From Monilinia fructicola (Eukaryota > Ascomycota > Leotiomycetes > Helotiales > Sclerotiniaceae): 64,000 nucleotides of DNA. Shown piece by piece: positions 37,301 to 48,567 of this stretch (position 1 is its first letter; each line of letters opens with the position of its first letter). The position numbers and the translations under genes are program-made. Location of the stretch: the NCBI GenBank assembly GCA_008692225.1, contig VICG01000010.1, forward strand, positions 1,240,001 to 1,304,000, given 5' to 3'. Under the pieces are notes generated by a model that made no database searches, was not told where the DNA came from, and saw nothing but the letters and a program-made list of their open reading frames with translations.

Positions 37301-38732
37301 ATGACTGAATGCTTTGATGGGTTCATGACATTGGCTGTAGTTGTATGTTTCTCAATCTATTCCCTTCACCATCAGCCGAACTAACATCTGAAAGGACCAT
37401 GCCTTCTATACCGCGGATATTATATGACTTCGAGAGATAGGCTGGTATACTACAGCCACATCTCCAAATGTTCTTAGCTGGATGAAAGCTAAGGACACCC
37501 AGATATTTGAGTTCGGGATGCTGCAATTGTTTCATACTTCTACTTGTGCTTTTATTCACATTTCTAATACATAATATTATTTGTTCCTTCTTATGTGCTT
37601 TCATTTATGTTTTTATTTGTACTTGTACTTTGCTTCTACCTCTGCTTGTACTTCTACTTGTATTTCCTTTTACCTATGCTTGTACTTTTACTACGAGTTT
37701 GTTTTGTTTTTAAGCTAAGAACACTGAAAAATGATTGAATTTTGGGATACTATGATTGTTTTTCACGTTTGCTTTTGTATTGTAGAGAGTTTGCTCTGTT
37801 TCTGTTTCTGATGTAACATTCATTCATTGTATATAAAGGGGGAAAAGGGCCAAAAAATAAAAAAAATAGAAAAACCCCCAACTCAATTCTCAAAGTCCAC
37901 AACAATTAAATACCGTGCCTAGCAAAATCCTCACCATTTCATGCTCTACCAAATGTGACCGCTAAGTCATGTTTAAACGTGGAGGTCTGCTAGGATCCAT
38001 AACTGCGAAAGTTATCATCCCCAAACGATGAGACAACACAACAAACATATCCAGCTGCAGCGTTGACCACATCTCCCCAACCTCCCCTCCCCCTACCCAT
38101 AATTTCCCCTCCCACAAGTCCGGGGACCCCTCGTCCTCATCACACCAACAACAACTTCCCCAGCACTAGAGCCATACCTAGCGTCTGATACCGAGCATCA
38201 AAGAGCCATCATGAATCGCGACTAGCACTACACACAAGCTATCTTCAATGTTCAAACCGGCCACCATATGACAAGAAACCTTATGATGGATCCACCTTCA
38301 CACTCTCGCACTATTCTCCAGTGCCCATTCTTGGTCCTTTACATAACTTGCTCATGATAAAGCTCAGAAACGCTCTTCCCCGGACCCCTTTTGGGTTGAC
38401 CGGTCTCGCTAATCATGTGGGAGCGTTTGTGATTTTATCTCGAATTGCTTAGTCTTTTGTGTTGCTGTGTTGATGTGTTTTTCTGACTTGTATTGTTGGT
38501 GAAAAGCTTTGAATACTGTATTCGTATGTACATACATACATATATACATACATACATCCGGTACAAACTTCACAGTCAGACATGCTATTGACCGTGTATC
38601 TACAGTAAAAGTCATTCCAAATATCGTATAAGAGTGATTTACTATCCAGATCTCCCGATAACAAATTATTCGAATCATGGATGAGGTAATCGCATTTGAC
38701 ATGTATTCATTATTTGCCCTCCTATATCAAAA
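37301..38732. other. Intergenic region between two convergent genes
   Basis: No supported gene. It includes a pyrimidine-rich stretch of CTTGTACTT-like imperfect repeats at about 37540-37690 and a CATA/TACA microsatellite near 38525-38556. Confidence 0.45.
38525..38556. repeat. TACA/CATA microsatellite
   Basis: Tandem TACA units interrupted once by TATA, in non-coding DNA downstream of the deaminase-like gene. Confidence 0.75.
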
Positions 38733-41218
38733 TCATAGAGACACACCTCCTTCATCTTCCGATTCATTTTCATCATCTGAGTCCTCAGTATTATCTTCTT
38801 CCTGACTTAAATCATGCCCAGTAGTTTCGGTAATTTCAGTTAATTGAATTGAACCATTCTTATCAATCTCACTTGTTTCAATCCAATCCTGTTCCTCTTC
38901 CTTCGAATCATAGTCCCCAGCCAAAGAATCGCAATCACCCTCTAGATCGTTTTCCTCCTCTCCACTCATCTCATTCCCTGCTTGGTGTAAAGTATCGTGA
39001 AGGAGCCCATGTAATTGAACGCCTCTGCCTATCCCCAACTCAGCACCCTCCTGCCTCACCGAAGAAACCTCAGTCATAGAATCCGGCTTCCAACCCCTCG
39101 GCCCCCTCATCTCCAAAATCTGCCCCAAAACCTCCCCCCTAAAAATCTTCGACATCCCAATCAAGATATCCCTTCTGACCCTCTCCCCATTCCCATCCCC
39201 ACTCTGAACATCCGGCGCGCTCCAATTCAAATAGTTATTATGATGACTGCCCGGCACCACGAAATTGCCCGGATGCATTTTGATATAGTTGTAACAGCAA
39301 TAACATGCCGGTTTGCTGCACGCTATGTACCGATCGTTATCTACGAATGCGAGTTTGTGGGTGTAGAAATGCTGGAGGAGGAGCAATTCGGCATGGATCC
39401 TCGGTTTCCAATTCTCGTCTTGACAGTGAGAATGTAGGTTTCGAGAAAGTTGGTATTTATGGTCCATTTCTTCGAGGGCGGCGCGGTAGTGACTGATGTT
39501 GTTGACATCGCTCATCATTCTGCCTACGATTTCGGATAGGCGGGGGTTGCGTTCGCGAAGAGGTGGGGGATGGCATGGAGGCGAGGGGGTGCGGGAGATG
39601 GTTATTTTGGTGAAGAGGGTTGGCAAGAGTGAACTGGCGGATAAGAGTATTTTGATGGCTTTTGTGGTATGATTGAGACGACCGATAGTATGTCGAATTT
39701 TTGCAAGGCGAGTTGAGAATGGAGAGTTGGATTTGATAAGATGGTTTAGATTGGTGAATTCTTTTGAAGTTGTTGTTTCGTGGCAAAAACTACAGAGCCG
39801 AAAGGAGTTCTCAGAAAGAGCAAGTAGCTTGTGCAGCCATGGACCAAGGTGAGGCAGGGAAGAGCCTGAGGATCAGTTCTGTCAGATGGATGATTCGAGA
39901 TAAAGTTCGAAGGGAATATGTTGCTATATTGCAATATGCATAGCTTACCTGTCTCCAGGTCACCCGGCTTAAAATCCCATTTTTTAAGCACAAAATCAAT
40001 GTTTTCAACCAGAAACTTGCCGTAGTAAGATATTCTCTTCTCGGCATGTTTTATTGAGAGTAAGAATACCATTTTCTCAATGTTATCCCTCTCCCTTTCT
40101 CCTTCATGTTTTCCAGTCATCGAGACGCTCTCTAACAAGCCAAGTACTTCTCCTAAAAACTCGACGATCCGATCAGGTTGTGAACACTTATTCGAAGCCA
40201 CATGATATATAACCTCTCTCTTATCCGTCAGTTGCAATGCAATCGCAGTAGTACTAGCACCCCCCTTGTCAAAATCACATAAATAAGCTAAGTGTCTTGT
40301 AAACGATCTCCTCAACTTCATCTGATTTGTATTTTGCGACACTGGCCCCAGAGACTCGCAACTAGCATCAATGAGCTCGTCCTCATCTTGATCAGATTGA
40401 AATTCTTCTTCACGTGTATGTTCACCTCGATTTTTGCCAAAGACGGTAAGTAAAACCAATGCTTCGTAAAATCTTTTGGACAATTTGGGAGCTACAGGTA
40501 TGAGAGATGTACCAGGGGCTATAGAAAGCGTTGGGTATTTTTTGGGTTGTGCTGGACTGTTCGGCGCAGATTTTGATAGAGACTGAAAAGATTTCTTGGG
40601 GCTAGATGGAGTGATGAGGGGCTGGGACATGGACCTTTGTTTCTTGTTCGATTTTCGAGAGGTTGGGATGGGGATGCCTTCTGTTGTAGGTGGTGATTGG
40701 ATGGTGATTGGAATGGTAATACTTTCTGATCCGGACCGTTTTCCTTTCCCACTTTTCGGCTGAGACATCGATTCCACTACAAACATAGATGATGACGATA
40801 TATCCGTCTTCTTTTTCTGGGAATTCATGGACTTGTTATTAGGCGAGATGGCATTGGGTGAGGACGTTTTCTTTAGCTCGCCTCCCCCAGGTTTCTGCTT
40901 CGAAGCTTGAGGCTGTTTGTCTTTTGTCTCGTTTCCAACCTTATAGGATATTGTTTTAGCGGCGACTGGGGAAGAATCATAATTTGCTGATCTCAAAGAA
41001 CTCAGTCTTAATATAATCGCATCTATACTTGCCCCTGTATCCTCAAGACTCGGGCTCTTCTTCACAACCACTGAAACTTTTCCCTTCCCCTTCGCCCTCC
41101 CATCTCCCTTCTTTGTTGGCATACTCGTATCTTGAGCTTTACCCATTTGTCCCTTATTTCCTACCAAAGAATCTTGCAATATAGATCCGGGTTTCGATCT
41201 CGATTTTGGTTTCGCCAT
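38733..41218 (-). CDS. OTT_1508-like deaminase family protein
   Basis: Exon 1 is 41218-39949 and exon 2 is 39878-38733, joined by a GT-AG intron of 71 nt. The N-terminal 230 residues are Lys/Ser/Pro-rich and disordered. A folded middle follows (KRFYEALVLLTVFGKN...). The C-terminal half carries the zinc deaminase signature of the OTT_1508-like family: RIHAELLLLQHF (His and Glu of the HAE motif) and CSKPACYCCYNYIKMHPG (zinc-binding Cys pair), then VPGSHHNNYLNW. The tail is very acidic. The members have no established substrate; the name comes from an Orientia protein. One extra T (sense) at 39845-39846 must be dropped to connect FPASPGPW with HKLLALSENSFRLCSFCH; this gives 804 residues with every segment in frame. 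No targeting signal is visible. Confidence 0.8.
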
Positions 41219-42051
41219 TTGAATTGGAATCAGTTGATGACCTCGAACTTGAGCATCTTTCTATAATACTAGAGCAGGGGAATATCTGTTTAAGTAAATT
41301 GGAACCCCCAGCCTCGCTTGATGGCCTTCCACGTATGTATGCAGGCTTCCGCTGGTGTGAGTCTTATCCCTACCTTTCCAATGCAAGTAACCCGATGAGG
41401 AATGTTACTACATGCGGGGTGCCTACTGTTCCCCCATATGTGACATTGTTAAAACAGCATTATTCTTGAAAAGTTCTCCATTGATTTGAGAGATCGAATG
41501 AAATCAAAAAAATGAATGTGTTGAGAAATAATACCCAGTCATGTTCCCATCGTAGAGTTGTCCGACAAACTCGCTGTCGGTAGTATAAGATACTAACAAC
41601 AACTTCCAAGACATTCTACCTAATCACCTACCTACAAGTATCCATCATTCTGATATGCACTTTTCCACCATGAAGCCCACAATCTATCTTTCCCAGATTT
41701 TGTTATAAAATTCTCACATTGAAACTTTATCATTGATCAATATACCATAGTGTAAGTGAATATTCTCAAGATATTCTCAAGATGAGATCAGCAGCAGCGG
41801 AGAATGAGATAAATAGAAGTCGACACTTGGTTGCAATTAGTTCGACATCCTTTTTCATATTAACAACCCATAGTTGCGCAGTTGAATTCATGAGCATTGA
41901 AAGCTCCTTCACTCTCATTTCCGAGGCCATGATCTAATGCGTAATGTTTAAGAAATTTCCACAGCTGACATGCTTGATTAACAGTTATATGCAACTAGAT
42001 AACCCTGTCGGAATACGGTATATATACAAAGGGTCAACTGTATTCATACAC
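41219..42051. other. Intergenic region, nothing coding seen
   Basis: It lies between the deaminase-like gene's start and the end of RAD5, so it should hold the deaminase promoter and the RAD5 terminator. No motif stood out. Confidence 0.45.
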
Positions 42052-45000
42052 TTAACTGAGAAGTTCCTTAATGTCTTCGATCCGCTGTAACTTCTTCTCT
42101 TCGTCACTCATCATACCTAGAGAACTCGCGCTAGTGAGTCAACCGTTAGCATGAGGTCTAAGATTTCGTATGTAGTGCAGTAAAGCAAAGAGAAAAGGAT
42201 CCTTAAACTCACATAAACTTCTTCCGATCCTGAATCCTCAACATCCTCTCCTCCACACTTCCCCTCACAATGAACCTCTTAACTACTACTTCATCCACCT
42301 GGCCCATCCGATGCACCCGATCAATCGCCTGTGCCTCAACCGCGAAACTCCACCATGGATCCATCATGAACACCCTCTTTGCCATCGTCAAGTTCAATCC
42401 CACACCACCAGCTCTCAGACTTAATAATAAAACCACACCCATCTCACTATTTTTGAACTGTGTTAGGACCGCTGCTCGAGCTTTTTGGGCCATCGATCCA
42501 TCTAATCGCAAAAAAGGGATGGATGAACGTGTTAATGCGGGTTCTATGAGTGAAAGGAAAGATGTGAATTGACTGAACACGACGGACTTGGTTGCTGGCG
42601 ATTCTTTTCGGAGGAGCTTGAGATTGCTTAATAGCGCGCCAATTTTAGCGGATCCATTGGATCCAATTCTCTGTAAACTTATTTTTGGTCTGCCATTCTT
42701 ACTATCTGGATGCCCTTCATCTTTCACCACCTCGAAAATATCATGTGAATTGAGTATTTCACGACAACTGAAACAACGCGGCAGGTCGCCTTTGTCGGTT
42801 TGATGTTTGATGTAATCAAGTAGACAATTTTTGCATGCCGAGTGCCAGCAACCAGTGACGGTCTGTTCGATCATTGGCTCTTCGGAGCAAATGGGACATT
42901 CATTTTCTGCTTCGTCGCGAATTTGTTCGAGAACATGAGCGCCGAATATATTGGTATCGGCGGCTTCTTCATTAAGTTTGAATCGTTCAATGAGGTTCTG
43001 AAGGTCCATGTCGTCAGCGAGACCGCTTGCGGCATCTGCGGCATCGGCTGCATCTTCTTCATCTGCCACTATGCTTTGGTTGCGGGTTAAGATGGGATGG
43101 CAGCATGATTGGCGGAGTCGGAGAATCTGGGCGAATATACTGGTATAGGCTTTGAGAACGGTGCCTGCTTCTACGTTGGCTGAGAAGGTCCGCTTGGCTC
43201 TTGTGAAGATGTGATCATAGACTTCGCGTTCGGGTTCTGAGAGCTCGATTTCGACAATGTCGATGGTCTTTTTTGGTAGAGGAACTAATGATTCACCGCT
43301 TGGTGTTTTCATGTCTTTCGTTCGACGAAGTACCAAGGGTTCCAGGACTGTCTGGACGACGTCGAGGGCACGCATAAAGTCTTTTGATTCGAAAGGGATA
43401 GTAATGAAAGTTTTCCAGAAGGAGAAATTACTCCAAGGTTCTACCCTCAAAAACCGGACCAAGCTGAATAGATCCTCCAATCGATTGACAATAGGTGTGC
43501 CGGTAAGTGCCCAGCGATGCTCGGCAGCAATCTCATAACCTGGAAAGTCTAGTTAGCATAAGGACTTGAAACGAATTAAGGATAAAAGACAATCGTATCA
43601 TGATTGAGCTACTGCAATATATCCAGGTTGGCTTACATGCTTTCGCAGTTTTGGACTGCCTATTTTTGATATGATGTGCTTCATCCAAAATCACACGGAA
43701 GAACGATAGAGAAAATAGACCGCCATGACCTCCCCTATCACCTTTCCTGGCAGCAACCTGATTAAACTCTGACAAGATTACACCATAGCTTGTAATGACA
43801 ACATTAGGCGCTGATGCAGCATTAGCCTCACAGCAAAGGGCCTGAAGATTTGCTGTTTTATCACTACCATAGTAAACAATACTCTTCAAGGTCCCATCCT
43901 TGGAAGCATTTTCAGCTTCACTTTGCCATTGGGCCAGAAGTGACATTGGTGCTACTACAAGAGTTGTACAAGGAGCCCTTTCAACGGATGATAAATTTGC
44001 CGGAAGTCGAGGGAGACTATTCACAGATGTAGCCTTTGAGCGCTTTTCGTCGAGTTTCAAGGCCACGTCAGACTTATTAGAGTGGATAAGACTCATCATC
44101 TCAATCGTTTTTCCCAGACCCATCTCATCGGCAAGGATCCCTCCGAGACAATGCTGTTCTTGAAGGGGAAACTCCAAGGAAAGTGCACCAGAATATGGGT
44201 TGACATAAAAGTTATCTTGCTCAGTTACCCGAACAAGCTCTTTGTCATCCATATCCTTCGTAGGCCAAGCATATTCTTCCCACAGGGGATTCATAGAGGC
44301 TTCTCTATTCTTATCTCTCTCATCGCGCTCTTTTGCTATCATCCAATATAATGCTTGCTTTTGATATGGCCTCAAATCCATGGCAAAACTTTCTGCTGGC
44401 TCTGCCTCAGGGGCATTGAAATCAAAGGATTGGGCCTTGCTGTATAGAGTGTCAAGTTGATCTTGTTCAAGCTCTTTCCCTTCTTCTGGTTCCTCTGATG
44501 GAGGAGTAGAGCCATCTGAGCCAGGACTTTTAGATTCATCTTTATCATAATGTTCGGCTGCTTCTGCGGCACTAAGAAGCCCCTGTCGCTTATGTTTCGC
44601 GGTAGCTTCGTTCGTTTGCGTGGGAAGCAGGTTGATCTCCTCGAATAATTTTACCAAAGCTACCTGACGTAGTCTTAACTCCTTTTCTTCAGAACTTTCT
44701 CTCTCTTCAAACAGACCTGTAGTACGGTTATCTGATACCTGAAAACTGCGATCATCGAAAGCAGTCCTTAATAATGAGCATCGAAGTTGAAGAAATATAG
44801 TATCATTAGTACGAATCCTGTCTGGCGCATATACACATGTACCCTCAAATTTGCATATCTTTTGGTCAATCAATGTAGAAACCCAGTTTGCGGTCTCGCG
44901 AGGAAGCCGGCCAACTTCAAATCCCTTCGAATTGGTAAAGCGTACAATGACGTCGACACGTCGTGCCGCGGCACTATTGGGTTTTGGTAGTGTTTGAACG

Positions 45001-45629
45001 GCTGAAGTTTTGCCTTTCCCTCTTCCCACCGGCGTCTTGGGTGGTTGTATCTTTTGGCGTTCTATACGCACAACTTCGCCATGTCTAATAAGATTTGTTC
45101 CGCTCTTTGTAGCCCAGCCTCCAACCCCAAAAGCTCCTATGTACCGATATTCTGGCATAATCCGACGAGGCGAAGCTGGTTTTGAAGAGCCATTAGCAGT
45201 ACCGCCATTCACAGGCTCCATGAAAGAACTGACAGTGTTATTGGAGTTCGACGATGACCGAGAAAGCCCCGAGACAACTGTAGATTGTTTCCAAGATCCA
45301 TCAAAGTATATATTTACAGCTCTCTCGATATCATTTCCTGATGCTGCTCGCAGCCTTTTCAGTACTTCGGGGGTCACTCTGTCGCCTATAAAGTTCTCGA
45401 AGGTCTCCTGGCTGAAGAGAATCTGCGAGTCTTCAGCAACAGTTTTATCCTCTCTAACTGGGTCGTGATGGGAATCATGTTTGGCGATTTCGCTCGTGGA
45501 AGTCTCAACTGCTGGCGACGGCCCGTTGATTTCGTCTGGCACATTTGTCGCCTCATCCCCTTTTGAAGGTTCAAAGCCCTCAGCCTTTTCTGTAAAGAAT
45601 CTTCTTCTCTTTGCTGGGGGTCCCTCCAT
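42052..45629 (-). CDS. RAD5: RAD5-type SNF2 DNA helicase and E3 ubiquitin ligase
   Basis: Rad5 (HLTF in animals) acts in error-free post-replication repair: it polyubiquitylates PCNA with Ubc13-Mms2 and remodels stalled forks. Exons 45629-43637, 43539-42213 and 42130-42052 join cleanly into 1132 residues, the expected size. An N-terminal HIRAN domain starts near residue 160 (YRYIGAFGVGGWATKSG). The SNF2 motor has DEMGLGKT (near 500) and DEAHHIKN (near 647), interrupted after GTPIVNRL as usual. A C3HC4 RING finger lies within the helicase (CPICSEEPMIEQTVTGCWHS..., near 879-922). Helicase C motifs include SLRAGGVGLNL and QAIDRVHRMGQ. The last exon encodes the conserved end ASSLGMMSDEEKKLQRIEDI. 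No broken motif was found. It is divergent from the next gene, with 318 bp between starts. Confidence 0.96.
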
Positions 45630-45947
45630 ATTTGCAAAATCTATAAAAGTTGCAGTCGAGTTGAATCTGTCATTTCAAACTTTTATCAAAAGTAAATGCA
45701 ATAGCATAATATTCAATTTGGTGGAAACGCGAGGTCACGCGTTTCAATTCTTGACGCGACAAAAATAAATGTAGATTTCAGTGACGTCGGGACATTTGAT
45801 ATCGTCTTATCCTTCCATGACAATGATTTTGTCGACGATTCTGTCAATCAATCTGTCAACATACATAACGATTTGTAGAGCGATACTCTGAAGGAAAGCA
45901 TCATCTGCAATCCTCTTATGAACCGAACACTATAGGAATAAATTCTA
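45630..45947. promoter_or_regulatory. Shared divergent promoter region
   Basis: 318 bp between the start codons of RAD5 (-) and the squalene/phytoene-synthase-like gene (+). It must contain both promoters. I see no clear TATA box or named operator. Confidence 0.45.
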
Positions 45948-47165
45948 ATGTACAAATCGCAAGCTCTCCGACGGCTTCAAAGCTATTCTAAGGCGTATAT
46001 CAATTCAAGATGCGCCTATGCTACGACTCCCTATAGCACACCTGCGCCATACGCCTCTAGGTTGTCTGAAGAAGATATCAATCAAGCCAGAAAATATTGT
46101 GCCAATCTTATACAGTCAGTTCCGAGAGTTATGTGAGTGTTCAAATCCCTGTGTCTGACCAATTTCAGAAAATTCGATTCGCCATCATACACTCTACAAA
46201 CCTTTATTCCCCCCTCAACAAGAGATGCCTACCTTTCGATTCGAGCTCTCAACATCGAGTTAGCTAGAATACCAGATATTGTTTCGAATCCAACTGTTGG
46301 AGCACTGCGCATGCAGTTCTGGCGAGACAATTTGAACCGAACATTTGCGAATACGCCTCCGAAAGAACCTGTGGCCATCCTTTTACATCATGCGCTCAAA
46401 TCTCTTCAGTCGCGATATGATGGAATTAGCACAAGTGTGATGAAGGGATGGTTTACGAAAGTCATCAATACAAGGGAGCAATATATGGACAATCGGCCTT
46501 ACACAAATATGGATGCGATTGAAATGTACGCGGAGAACACATATTCCACACTAATGTACTTGACATTAGCAGCTTTGCCTCTACAATCTATGGCGGCAGA
46601 TCATGTTGCAAGTCATATTGGTAAAGCAGCTGGAATTGCTGCAGTCTTAAGAGGTTTGCCACTAATAGCATTTCCGCCACCACCTAATCATCATAGCAAT
46701 AATGCAGCTTTTGGCGGTGCTCTTGGTGGCAATGCCGGTGGTCGTCAAGGAGCAGTTGTCTTACCATTGGATGTCATGGCTGAAACTGGTGTCAAAGAAG
46801 AAGATGTATTGAGACATGGAGCCGAAGCTCCTGGTTTGAAAGATGCAATATTCACAGTGGCAACAAGGGCAAATGATCATTTGATCACTGCCAGGGAAAT
46901 GTTGAAGAACCTCCAAGCAGGTAAAGATGCAGGTCACGCATTTGAGCATCAAGGTGAGGACGGTCACTATTATGCAGAAAGTGAGAACACCCAAATCAGC
47001 GATATAGAGAGAGGATTTGGTGTCTTTATGCAAGCAGTCCCTACGAGATTATGGCTGGAAAAGTTGGAGAAACTAGATTTTGATGTTTTCAGGCCAGAGC
47101 TGCGCACGAGAGAATGGAAGTTGCCATACAAGGCATACTGGGCATATACTCAGCGAAGTATTTGA
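45948..47165 (+). CDS. Squalene/phytoene-synthase-like mitochondrial protein (NDUFAF6-like)
   Basis: The family resembles squalene/phytoene synthases, but members such as NDUFAF6 are mitochondrial complex I assembly factors. Exon 1 (45948-46114) and exon 2 (46169-47165) give 387 residues. The N-terminal 40 residues are rich in Arg, Ser, Ala and Tyr with few acids, a plausible mitochondrial presequence. Family features are CANLIQKFDSPSYTLQ across the intron, YLSIRALNIELARI, ALRMQFWRDNL, and a region near DVMAETGVKEEDVLRHG. An Asn/Gly-rich loop (HHSNNAAFGGALGGNAGG) is inserted near residue 190. The donor used here, GTCAGT at 46115, restores the conserved sequence; a stronger-looking GTGAGT at 46133 is in the same phase but would leave a 36-nt intron and add six residues. 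Confidence 0.85.
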
Positions 47166-47520
47166 TGTAATATTATTCACAATGAATGTGTCATTTCGGC
47201 CAATGATGTGTAAACATGCCAGATAGAAATTTGTGGCGTAGAACCCATTCGTTAAAGGCCCAGCATATGGACATCTCGTGTGAGCTAAAGTCACTTTTGC
47301 ATTAACCTCAAAAAAACTCCCGCAGTATGCTTCTGCTGCATCCAACCAAAGTCTGAAATTAGTGCATCTTGACCTTTTCGAATGACCATCATGGGGGCAC
47401 TTATCCAACCCCTCATGTCCCTCTTTGATGAGCTGGATTACGAAAACTCCCAAACCAAGTCTTCAATCTCTATTTTATCTTAACCACAAAACCCGCACTC
47501 TCCACTCTCACAACCTGTTC
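47166..47520. other. Short convergent intergenic region
   Basis: No gene is seen. It lies between the ends of the synthase-like gene (+) and the small Cys-rich gene (-), so it should hold both terminators. Confidence 0.45.
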
Positions 47521-47829
47521 TCAGTACCTCCATCCTACCCCTATCCTCTCGCTTCCAGGCCCATACCTAGCATCTCTCTCCCCACACCTCCTATCCGCGT
47601 ACATGCCATTATTTCTACACTCCCATGAGCAGTACTCATTAACAAATTTCGGTTGAACATTCCACCGATTCGGTAGACATTCGTGTGGGATCTCAAAGGG
47701 AAGACCAGGTCGTGCTAATTCTCTAGGATCATTGATGCGATTTAGTTGTGCGTAGAGAAGGTAGCAGTTTGATCCGGCATGGAGAGTGCGATGGCCACAA
47801 AGTGGTTCAACGCTCCAGTAATTACACAT
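47521..47829 (-). CDS. Small Cys-rich protein of unknown function
   Basis: 102 residues from the ATG at 47829 (MCNYWSVEPLCGHRTLH). The frame is open further upstream, with another ATG at 47928, but the composition becomes random there. Cys and His residues are spaced as in small zinc-binding proteins (C-x8-C-G-H near the start, then C-Y-L-L-Y, HECLPNRWN, and EYCSWECRNN). The end is rich in Arg, Gly and Asp. With this start there is no signal peptide, so it is probably intracellular. I recall no named function. Similar short Cys-rich proteins seem common in ascomycetes, but that is from memory. Confidence 0.6.
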   Translation of the reverse strand: MCNYWSVEPLCGHRTLHAGSNCYLLYAQLNRINDPRELARPGLPFEIPHECLPNRWNVQPKFVNEYCSWECRNNGMYADRRCGERDARYGPGSERIGVGWRY

Positions 47830-48567
47830 GACGCTCGATTCAATTCGGCTCAGAATCTGGAATCTAGAACCTAAAGGATAGATGAATAGAGTCTCAACTC
47901 GAATGGCAAGGGAAAGACCACTGATCACTTGCTACAAGTAAGAGAAGACATTGGGATACAAATCTACATAGGGTATACTTATAATGGAAACACAGGCCTG
48001 ATTATTGATTCCATCAAGAATGAGAAAACCCAGTGATGATCTACATGTGACACACTGGTTTTATATAATATGAGTCTTCTTTTGTTGTACGCAGAGATCA
48101 CTCTGTGCTGTAATGCGGCCTATCTTCCCCGGATATTCAAACGAAACACATAAAAGAAAATGCCCGATGGCAAGCGAGATTTGGCGAGCAGAGATACAAG
48201 ATCATCAAATCGGAATTCTACCATGCAATTGATTGTAGAAGAGTGAAATTGATGCTTGGGTTTGATACTTCTTACAAGCCTCAAACAGATACACAAGAAG
48301 ATGAGATGGTACCCCCCACTTCAGCTGTTTGTTGATTCTCTGACTGTGAATGAGATTGTTTCATGCAGGACATGAAGCAAAGGATGGGAAGAATGGACGG
48401 CAAAGAGGATCTTGTGTTACCCCGATCGGAACCAATAGTTTGCTAAGGAAGGGTCACAGGAAGCTATGACAATGCTCAACAATTTACAGAAAAAATATAA
48501 TGTAATTGGGAATTTTCCATTTCTAACAGATATGGGTATACCGAAGCGAGAGGAAATCACTTGGAAT
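47830..48567. other. Intergenic region, nothing coding seen
   Basis: It should contain the promoter of the small Cys-rich gene and the 3' end of PHO8. No repeats or RNA genes were recognised. Confidence 0.45.
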
